Source: Neopusillimonas maritima
GTDB taxonomy: Bacteria > Pseudomonadota > Gammaproteobacteria > Burkholderiales > Burkholderiaceae_B
Length of the DNA stretch: 64,000 bases
Assembly (NCBI RefSeq): GCF_040930455.2
Contig: NZ_CP170494.1
Strand: one strand, 5' to 3'
The position numbers and the translations under genes were made by a program. This document shows, piece after piece, positions 58,701 to 64,000 of this stretch; positions within the stretch are counted from its first letter, which is position 1, and each line of letters starts with the position of its first letter. The notes under the pieces are model-generated. The model was not told the DNA's origin, ran no database searches, and was given only the letters and a program-made list of their open reading frames with translations.

Positions 58701-59605
58701 CCACCATGATGCTTACGCAACGCATCAGCCGATTCACGAATTTCGCGCTCGCCCGGCAAAAAAACCAATACATCGCCGTCACCATAACGAGCGCACTCAT
58801 CTACTGCATCGACAATGGCATCGATCAGATCACGTTCCTCGTCGGAGCCAAGGCGCGAACGCGCATCGTCTCGCGCCGCAGAATCGTCATCATGATCGCG
58901 AACCGGACGATAAAGGATATCAACCGGATACAAGCGGCCGGACACTTCCACCACAGGGGCTGGCTTGCCGTCGGTTGAGAAATGACGCGAAAACCGCGCT
59001 GCATCGATGGTGGCCGACGTGATAATGAGCTTCAGATCAGGTCGCCGCGGCAAGAGTTGCTTTAAAAAACCCAGCAGGAAATCAATATTCAAGCTGCGCT
59101 CATGTGCCTCATCAATAATAATGGTGTCATAACGACGCAGCATGGGATCACGTTGGGACTCCGCCAGCAAAATGCCGTCGGTCATGAGTTTGATTGCAGT
59201 ATTGCGCGAGCTTCGATCATTAAATCGAACCTGATACCCCACCCAATCACCGATTTCAGTATTCAGCTCTTGGGCCACCCGCTTGGCAACCGACGTCGCC
59301 GCCAGACGGCGCGGCTGAGTATGCCCGATGATCTTTTCACCGCCACGACCCAACTCCAAACACAACTTGGGTAACTGCGTGGTTTTCCCCGAACCCGTCT
59401 CACCGCATACAATCACAACCTGATTGCCGTGAATGGCTTCGGCGATTTCCTTGCGGCGAGCACTAACCGGCAGATCTTCAGGATAATGAATGGGTGGCAA
59501 CGGGCGTGGCGAACGCAGCTCCATGCCATTCTGATTAGCGGAGGTGCGAGGGCTTGGGCCCTTGAAAGTGTCTTTGTTTCCCGACAAACCGGATAAGTCC
59601 TGCAT
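55739..59605 (-). CDS. hrpA: ATP-dependent RNA helicase HrpA
   Basis: A DEAH-box helicase. Motif I is GETGSGKTT, motif II is IIIDEAHERSL, motif III is TSATIDA and motif VI is QRAGRCGRIGPG. The long C-terminal part (DUF3418-like) gives about 1,288 residues, as in E. coli HrpA (1,300). The frame opens at 59659, but a -10 box at 59639-59634 would place transcription start near 59627, so ATG at 59605 (MQDLSGLSG) is preferred. MELRSP at 59524 is another option. E. coli HrpA has been linked to mRNA processing and to rescue of collided ribosomes. Confidence 0.93.
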   Translation of the reverse strand: MQDLSGLSGNKDTFKGPSPRTSANQNGMELRSPRPLPPIHYPEDLPVSARRKEIAEAIHGNQVVIVCGETGSGKTTQLPKLCLELGRGGEKIIGHTQPRRLAATSVAKRVAQELNTEIGDWVGYQVRFNDRSSRNTAIKLMTDGILLAESQRDPMLRRYDTIIIDEAHERSLNIDFLLGFLKQLLPRRPDLKLIITSATIDAARFSRHFSTDGKPAPVVEVSGRLYPVDILYRPVRDHDDDSAARDDARSRLGSDEERDLIDAIVDAVDECARYGDGDVLVFLPGEREIRESADALRKHHGGRLDVLPLFARLSQAEQEQIFRPQSNRRRVVLATNVAETSLTVPGIRYVVDSGLARIKRYSWRNKVEQLRIEPISQASANQRAGRCGRIGPGVCLRLYDEESFQRRAAFTDPEILRSSLASVILRMKALKLDDIETFPFVEAPTGRAVADGYHLLQELGALDEANQLTRVGAALARLPVDPRIARMVLAARDEQCLAEMLIIAAALSVQDPRDRPMAERDAAQNAHQKFADSKSEFLSYVKLWSWYEDKVRHKASQKKLVALLRQNYLSPLRLREWHDVHSQLAALVGEQGWRVNQTEATYEQLHKALLAGLLGNIGLKAEEGQRYLGARNIRFLIHPGSTLGRKGGRWIVAAELVETSQLFARCVARIEPGWIERVGAHLVRRTWSDPRWEKKSGQVVANERGTVYGLMVYNGRKMHYGKIEPVHAREIFIREGLVTGELNTTVPFVRQNRQLTERIEKLEHQTRRPDILVDDSLIYAFYDQQIPAEIFQTATLEKWFKGLSDDKRKALLLTRDDLMRHEAAGITTDVFPKKVEWDGVEMSLDYHFEPGSVRDGVTLTVPLFALNKIDAQRCEWLVPGMLKEKVQLLLKSLPQKLRRHCVPLPEYATHFYERWFEKARDPETGLLDAIADDMWQNVKVRPQRTDFKLETLPAHMLMNFKVVDEQGRMLSGGRNLDQLKAEHGRQAQASFQKMAVRDESVAQALAQENITDWSFGELPELMEIRRKGESVIGYPALVDKQTHCDLDVFDDPAKARSHHRLGLRRLFRLALKDQVKFLQKNLTDLTRMSMLYISLGTQDELRDQIIDLAIEQACMVEPWPSSREAFEQRHESARSRLGLLAQEIARLTGLVLIEWSAVQKKLVQAKPHTEAYADLQNQLSVLMSKWFVRDTPYEKLVHFPRYLKAVQMRIDKLKSDPQRDRQLMADMAPLLTQYQRALSALKGAPDAQLADFRWMLEELRVSLFAQTLRTPMPVSVKRLQKAWSAMHR

Positions 59606-59633
59606 GAAATTTCTTATAACAGCGCAACCGGTC

Positions 59634-59659
59634 ATTATAATTTTGACCTGATACAACAC
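59634..59659 (-). promoter_or_regulatory. Candidate hrpA promoter
   Basis: A perfect TATAAT (59639-59634) on the minus strand with TTGTGT about 16 bases upstream, in the hrpA-argA divergent gap. The -35 is weak. If used, it excludes the two earliest in-frame hrpA starts. Confidence 0.4.
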
Positions 59660-59683
59660 AAACTGCTTTCTATATTATTTCTT

Positions 59684-61036
59684 ATGGCCGAACCCGAAGA
59701 CACCTTCTCCGCCCAAGATGCCGCCCAATTCGCCCCCGCACAATTTGTGCGCTGGTTCCGCGAAGTGGCGCCCTATGTACATAATTTCCGGGGTAAAACC
59801 TTTGTCGTGGCTTTTGGCGGTGAACTGGTCAACGACGGCGCACTGAATAATCTGATTCAAGACTTATCCCTGCTCTCCGCGCTAGGGGTGCGGCTGGTGC
59901 TGGTGCATGGATCCCGGCCGCAAGTGAATGAACAATTAAAACTCAAGGGCCTTGATGTCCGGTTTGGACGCAATAACCAGCCAACCAATGCCGCTGCGCT
60001 GGAATGCGCAAAAGAGGCTGCAGGCGAAATCCGGCTTGATATTGAAGCGGCATTCAGCCAGGGGCTTCCAAACACCCCGATGTCGAATGCACAGATTCGC
60101 GTTATTTCAGGTAATTTTGTCACCGCCCGCCCCATTGGGGTCATCGAGGGTGTCGATTATTTACACACTGGTGCAGTACGAAAACTGGATTCCGACGCGT
60201 TACGTTCCGTTCTCAACCAGGGGGCCATAGTTTTGTTGTCGCCGTTAGGCTTTTCGCCTACGGGGGAAGCCTTCAATCTGGCCATGGAGGATCTGGCAAC
60301 CAGCGTCGCCATTTCCCTGCGCGCGGAAAAACTCATTTTCCTGACTCAGAATCGCACTATCCGACACGAAGACGGCAGTGTCGATACCGAACTGGCGCGC
60401 GAAGATGCAGACGCCCTGCTGGCCGGCGGCGCACTCGACGAAGACACCGCCACCTTCCTCAGCCACGCCTCCCGTGCCGTTAAAAGGGGCGTCGCCCGTG
60501 CACATCTGCTGCCCTACACACTTGATGGCAGCGTGCTGTTGGAAATCTTTACGCACGATGGCGTGGGCACCATGGTTGTGGAGGACACGCTGGACGACTT
60601 ACGTGCCGCCACCATGGATGACGTAGGGGCGATTGTGCGTTTAATCGATCCGCTGGAGGCCGACGGCACGTTGGTTCCACGCGGCCGCGCCGTTATCGAG
60701 CGCGACGTTGAACAGTTCACCGTATTGGAGCACGACGGTGTCATCTACGGTTGCGTTGCCATGATTCCCTACCCCGACGACCGCATGGCCGAAATGGCTT
60801 GTTTAATCGTGCACCCTGAATGGCAGGGCGAAGGTGAGGGCGAGATGCTGTTGCGACACGCTGAATCCAAGGCCCGGGCTGCAGGAGCACGCAGGTTGTT
60901 CGTACTTACCACGCGCACGTCTCATTGGTTTATCAAACGCGGCTTTGTGCAAGGCGGCGTTGCCGACCTGCCAAGAGAGCGTCAGGCACATTACAACCGC
61001 TCGCGAAACAGCCTGGTATTCATCAAAAAACTCTAG
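59684..61036 (+). CDS. argA: N-acetylglutamate synthase (amino-acid N-acetyltransferase)
   Basis: First step of arginine synthesis: acetylates glutamate with acetyl-CoA. A 450-residue protein with an N-terminal amino-acid-kinase-like domain that binds arginine (FVVAFGGELVNDGAL, LVLVHGSRPQV) and a C-terminal GNAT domain (VHPEWQGEGEGEMLLRHAE, FVLTTRTSHWFIKRGF). Length matches E. coli ArgA (443). Divergent from hrpA with about 80 bases between starts. Confidence 0.95.
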   Translation: MAEPEDTFSAQDAAQFAPAQFVRWFREVAPYVHNFRGKTFVVAFGGELVNDGALNNLIQDLSLLSALGVRLVLVHGSRPQVNEQLKLKGLDVRFGRNNQPTNAAALECAKEAAGEIRLDIEAAFSQGLPNTPMSNAQIRVISGNFVTARPIGVIEGVDYLHTGAVRKLDSDALRSVLNQGAIVLLSPLGFSPTGEAFNLAMEDLATSVAISLRAEKLIFLTQNRTIRHEDGSVDTELAREDADALLAGGALDEDTATFLSHASRAVKRGVARAHLLPYTLDGSVLLEIFTHDGVGTMVVEDTLDDLRAATMDDVGAIVRLIDPLEADGTLVPRGRAVIERDVEQFTVLEHDGVIYGCVAMIPYPDDRMAEMACLIVHPEWQGEGEGEMLLRHAESKARAAGARRLFVLTTRTSHWFIKRGFVQGGVADLPRERQAHYNRSRNSLVFIKKL

Positions 61037-61104
61037 AATGCGTACCACATCACGACTGGGTACAATGTTGGATGTTGCTAAATTAATCAGTAAGAGGCGC
61101 ACCT

Positions 61105-61377
61105 ATGACACGTATGGTTCAATGTGTAAAACTAAAGCGCGAAGCCGAAGGGCTGCCCGCACCCCCTTATCCCGGGGAACTGGGTGTACGTATCTGGCAA
61201 AACGTTTCCAAAGAGGCTTGGGAGCAATGGGTGCAAACCCAAACCCGCCTGGTAAATGAAAACCGGCTCAATCTCGCGGATATCCGGGCACGCAAATATT
61301 TGGCGCAGCAAATGGAAAGGTTTCTTTTCGAAGATGTCGATGTTGAAGCACAAGGCTTTGTGCCGCCTTCGCAGTAA
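61105..61377 (+). CDS. yggX: Probable Fe(2+)-trafficking protein YggX
   Basis: A 90-residue cytoplasmic protein that helps protect or supply iron-sulfur clusters. MVQCVKLKREAEGLP with its single conserved Cys, PYPGELGVRIWQNVSKEAWEQW and FVPP near the end are the family pattern; length matches E. coli YggX (91). It has an AGAGG ribosome site and is followed by a strong terminator. Confidence 0.95.
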   Translation: MTRMVQCVKLKREAEGLPAPPYPGELGVRIWQNVSKEAWEQWVQTQTRLVNENRLNLADIRARKYLAQQMERFLFEDVDVEAQGFVPPSQ

Positions 61378-61394
61378 TTGAAACGCTCCAAAGT

Positions 61395-61429
61395 AAAAAG
61401 GTCACGTTCATCACGTGACCTTTTTTTTT
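61395..61429. terminator. Intrinsic terminator shared by yggX and phoU
   Basis: AAAAAGGTCACGT pairs with ACGTGACCTTTTT around a 5-base loop (stem core 61400-61407 and 61413-61420), followed by nine T on the + strand. The minus side ends in five T and can stop phoU transcripts. Confidence 0.9.
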
Positions 61430-61466
61430 ACTAAACGGAATGTATCTAAATTAGCGCCGACCGGGG

Positions 61467-62189
61467 CTAGTCGCCTTGTTTTACCAAGGGCTCGCCGCGG
61501 GCCACTCGCTCTGTTGCTTTTACGCCAATGTGTCGTACATCGTCTCCGTGCACCATGTAAATAACACGTTCAGCCATATTTTTAGCGTGATCACCGATTC
61601 GCTCAAGAGAGCGGGCGATGAAAATAAGGTCGATAGAGCGGGAAATCGTGCGCGGGTCTTCCATCATGTAAGTAATTAGATGACGTAAAGAGGCTTTCCA
61701 TTCCTTATCGACCTCTTTATCGTTGCGTACCACCGTCGCCGCATGAATAGGGTCTTCACGGGCAAATGCATCAAGTACATTACGAATCATGTTGGTAACC
61801 TGAGTGGAAATGTGCCGTAACTCGACCGCTGGAATGTACTGACCACCCGCCTCATGCATTCGGCGCGCCATTTTCGCGATTTTGTCGGCCTCGTCGCCGC
61901 ACCGCTCCATATCGGTAAGCATTTTTGAAACCGACAGCAACAGGCGCAAATCGACGGCTGTGGGTTGATTGCGCGCAATAAGCAACCCAATTCGCTCGTC
62001 AATTTCGACTTCCAACCGGTTTACTTCTTTCTCGCGATCATGAACCGTATCGGCGAGCGTTACTTCTTTATTTACCAGTACGTTCATCGCCTCGCCAATC
62101 ATGGCCTCAACCAGGCCCCCCATTTGCAAGAACGAAGAGCGAACGTTCTCGAGCTCGGCGGAAAACTGTTTGTTGGTGTGTTCGGTCAT
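61467..62189 (-). CDS. phoU: Phosphate signalling protein PhoU
   Basis: A 240-residue all-helical protein that mediates between the Pst transporter and the PhoR kinase to shut down the Pho response. Two PhoU repeats are visible, each with a metal-binding E/DxxxD pattern (RCGDEADKIAKMARRMHEAGG and SLERIGDHAKNMAERVIYMV). Length matches E. coli PhoU (241). No pst or phoBR genes lie beside it within the window. A candidate Pho box precedes it. Confidence 0.95.
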   Translation of the reverse strand: MTEHTNKQFSAELENVRSSFLQMGGLVEAMIGEAMNVLVNKEVTLADTVHDREKEVNRLEVEIDERIGLLIARNQPTAVDLRLLLSVSKMLTDMERCGDEADKIAKMARRMHEAGGQYIPAVELRHISTQVTNMIRNVLDAFAREDPIHAATVVRNDKEVDKEWKASLRHLITYMMEDPRTISRSIDLIFIARSLERIGDHAKNMAERVIYMVHGDDVRHIGVKATERVARGEPLVKQGD

Positions 62190-62223
62190 GATTGAACCTC
62201 TGGTTTCAATAACGCGGATAAAA

Positions 62224-62268
62224 ATTGTACTGCTACCTTACCCGATAATTATGACGTGATTATGACTA
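62224..62268 (-). promoter_or_regulatory. Candidate Pho box and promoter of phoU
   Basis: On the minus strand GTCATAAT occurs twice, at 62266-62259 and 62255-62248, exactly 11 bases apart, as in the PhoB box (two TGTCAT-type repeats with 4-base spacers). A TACAAT at 62229-62224 lies 18 bases further, so the second repeat occupies the -35 position, which has no consensus of its own. That is the layout of a PhoB-activated promoter. The box overlaps the rpiA stop codon. Confidence 0.65.
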
Positions 62269-62943
62269 AGCGGGTTTACGCTGCTCTACACCCGTTTGAG
62301 TTGAAATTAATGCAACGCCGGCGCCTGCTATGGCGAACAAACCACACGTGACCACCCCTGGAATATTATTTACCCGCGCCTCCAAGGCCTTCGGGTCGGT
62401 AATACGCAAACCCGCTACGTCGAGGATCTGGCAACCGTTGTCGGTGGTAAAGCCTTCCCGCAACTTTGGCCGGCCGCCAAGTGCCGCCATTTGTCGGGCC
62501 ACTGCTTCGCGGGCCATGGGAATGATTTCGACGGGCAAGGGGAAAGCACCCAGGTAATCGACACATTTCGACTCATCGGCAATACATACGAACTGATCGG
62601 CAACCGAGGCCACGATTTTTTCTCGGGTTAATGCTCCGCCGCCCCCTTTTATCATGTGCAAGCCGGCGTCAATTTCATCGGCACCATCGATATAAACCGG
62701 CACATGGCTGATGTCATTCAGATCGAACACTTCAATACCGTGGCTTTGCAGGCGTGTGGTGCTGCGTTCGGAGCTTGAAACCGTACCTTTGAAACGGCTT
62801 TTAAACTGGGCAAGTTGATCGATAAACAAATCGGCGGTTGACCCCGAACCAATACCAATAATGGTGTCGGGCTTTAAATACGGCAGCACATAATCGATTG
62901 CTGCCACTGCGACATTTTCTTTTAACTGTTGTTGTGTTAGCAA
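62266..62943 (-). CDS. rpiA: Ribose-5-phosphate isomerase A
   Basis: Interconverts ribose 5-phosphate and ribulose 5-phosphate. A 225-residue protein with GIGSGSTADLFIDQL, the catalytic DGADEID and MIKGGGGALTREKI. Length is near E. coli RpiA (219). It lies 3 bases after the YffB-like gene on the same strand. Its end carries the phoU Pho box. Confidence 0.96.
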   Translation of the reverse strand: MLTQQQLKENVAVAAIDYVLPYLKPDTIIGIGSGSTADLFIDQLAQFKSRFKGTVSSSERSTTRLQSHGIEVFDLNDISHVPVYIDGADEIDAGLHMIKGGGGALTREKIVASVADQFVCIADESKCVDYLGAFPLPVEIIPMAREAVARQMAALGGRPKLREGFTTDNGCQILDVAGLRITDPKALEARVNNIPGVVTCGLFAIAGAGVALISTQTGVEQRKPA

Positions 62944-62946
62944 ACT

Positions 62947-63303
62947 TTACCCCTTTAGCTCAGCGTACTTTTTCTCGGAAAACCCCAGCACAATATTCGG
63001 CGCCAGGCCAACAGCAACGGGTCGTTTCACTAATGTTGGATGATCGGCGACAAGAGCCAGGTAGTCTTCTTGAGAGGCCGGACTTTTCTGGCTTTCCGGT
63101 AAATTTCGCCATGTCATTGAGGCCCGGTTAATGAGTTTGTCCCAACTAGCCTGACCAGCCCAGTCTTTTAAAGTCGCGGCGTCAACGGGTTGTTCACGAT
63201 AATCAATAAAAGTGTACGGCACGTCATTGGCATCCAGCCATTTCATGGCTTTCACACAAGTGCTGCATTTTTTCAGCCCGTATAAAACAACGGATTCACT
63301 CAT
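62947..63303 (-). CDS. ArsC/Spx-fold protein, YffB-like
   Basis: A 118-residue thioredoxin-like protein of the ArsC family, with the CxxC motif KKCSTCVKAM (Cys13, Cys16) and LVKRPVAVG. It resembles YffB, a putative glutathione-linked thiol reductase; arsenate reduction is not indicated. The start overlaps the permease stop by 4 bases. Confidence 0.85.
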   Translation of the reverse strand: MSESVVLYGLKKCSTCVKAMKWLDANDVPYTFIDYREQPVDAATLKDWAGQASWDKLINRASMTWRNLPESQKSPASQEDYLALVADHPTLVKRPVAVGLAPNIVLGFSEKKYAELKG

Positions 63304-64000
63304 TTAGACTCCCCTCGCCATTGCAGGCGATTCGCCACAATAACGAATAGACCAACAATCAGAATAAACAACGTCGCCAACGCATTGATTTCAGGCTTCA
63401 AGCCCAGGCGAACGCGCGAAAACACCTCCAGCGGCAGCGTGGTGTAACCCGGCCCAGAAAGGAATGAAGCGATGACCACATCATCGAGCGATAAGGTGAA
63501 GGCTAACAGCCAGGCCGCCAACAACGCCGGGGCAATCAACGGCACAGTAATCAGGAAAAACACTTTCAACGGCGTGGCGCCCAGATCAAGTGCCGCTTCT
63601 TCCAGTGAACGATCAAGATCTCGAATGCGCGACTGCACGACCACGGCCACGTAAGCCACACACAAAGTGACATGCCCCACCCAAATAGTGAACATGCCGT
63701 TACCTTGCGGCCAGCCAATAAGCTGACTCATTTCCACAAACAGCAACAGCAATGAAATACCCAGCACAACCTCAGGTATCACCAAAGGAGCACTCAGCAT
63801 GCCTATATACAGCGTGAAGCCCCGAAAGCGCCCCATGCGAGCCAAAACATAGCCCGCCCAGGTGCCAATAATGACTGCGGCAGTGGCAGTTAACGCCGCA
63901 ATTTGCAACGACAACAACGCAGCGCTAAGTAAGGCGCGGTCATTAAATAACTCAACATACCAACGCAACGAAAAACCTGACCAGGTTGTCATTAATGAAG
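63300..64000 (-). CDS. Spermidine/putrescine ABC transporter permease, PotI-like, 5' end outside window
   Basis: The frame is open to the right window edge. The internal ATG at 63992 is not the real start, since PotI proteins have about 50 further residues there including the first membrane helix. The visible part has about five membrane helices and the EAA loop LEEAALDLGATPLKVFFLITVPLI, then SLDDVVIASFLSGPGYTTLPL, a sequence typical of PotI/PotC. The neighbouring potFGH genes would lie to the right. Confidence 0.87.
   Translation of the reverse strand, partial: SLMTTWSGFSLRWYVELFNDRALLSAALLSLQIAALTATAAVIIGTWAGYVLARMGRFRGFTLYIGMLSAPLVIPEVVLGISLLLLFVEMSQLIGWPQGNGMFTIWVGHVTLCVAYVAVVVQSRIRDLDRSLEEAALDLGATPLKVFFLITVPLIAPALLAAWLLAFTLSLDDVVIASFLSGPGYTTLPLEVFSRVRLGLKPEINALATLFILIVGLFVIVANRLQWRGESK

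Overview
The window reads as ordinary chromosome of a betaproteobacterium, most likely Burkholderiales / Alcaligenaceae (Bordetella-Pusillimonas-like). This is inferred from the 16S rRNA style, the gene content (ectR-ectABCD with ehuBCDA, PilN/TcpQ-type pilus genes, an H-NS protein of the BpH3 kind) and the protein sequences. No insertion sequence, prophage, integrase or CRISPR array was seen. The only clear wreckage is one polysaccharide deacetylase gene broken by an internal deletion.

Layout. 1-3054: left-pointing start of a type IVb pilus operon (TcpQ-like lipoprotein, PilN secretin, PilO-like protein running off the edge). 3055-9283: an AT-rich spacer, three small unknown genes, purB, a YibF-like GST, mnmA and an FAD-linked lactate/glycolate-type dehydrogenase. 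9310-10598: aroG (DAHP synthase) behind a Phe/Tyr-rich leader peptide and an intrinsic terminator, which together look like a phenylalanine/tyrosine attenuator. 10609-17774: ectoine/hydroxyectoine module, with the importer ehuBCDA on + and ectR-ectA-ectB-ectC-ectD on -, converging on a terminator. The two promoters share a motif that is a candidate EctR operator. 17901-33429: housekeeping genes (tldD, nit1, hns, pepN, fbp, a HerA-like ATPase, yebC, purD, hemF, nadD, rsfS, rlmH, pyk, maf). 33469-34461: a Tat-exported class A beta-lactamase-like serine hydrolase. 34488-40375: a complete rRNA operon on - (promoter, boxA, 16S, tRNA-Ile, tRNA-Ala, 23S, 5S, terminator) lying between maf and rng, which are neighbours in many relatives.

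40762-52225 is mainly envelope assembly: rng, a lipoprotein, msbA, a heptosyltransferase-like GT9, a YdcF-family protein, a YkgJ-like cysteine protein, and a tightly coupled left-pointing set of glycosyltransferases and polysaccharide deacetylases that starts directly behind dnaE. 52222-64000: dnaE, hrpA, argA, yggX, phoU with a candidate Pho box, rpiA, an ArsC/YffB-like protein and the start-truncated end of a PotI-like spermidine/putrescine permease.

The most interesting signals are regulatory: the pheL-like leader of aroG, the shared motif at the ect and ehu promoters, and the PhoB-type repeats before a phoU gene that has no pst genes beside it in this window. All functional statements come from reading motifs and remembered family features; no database search was run.
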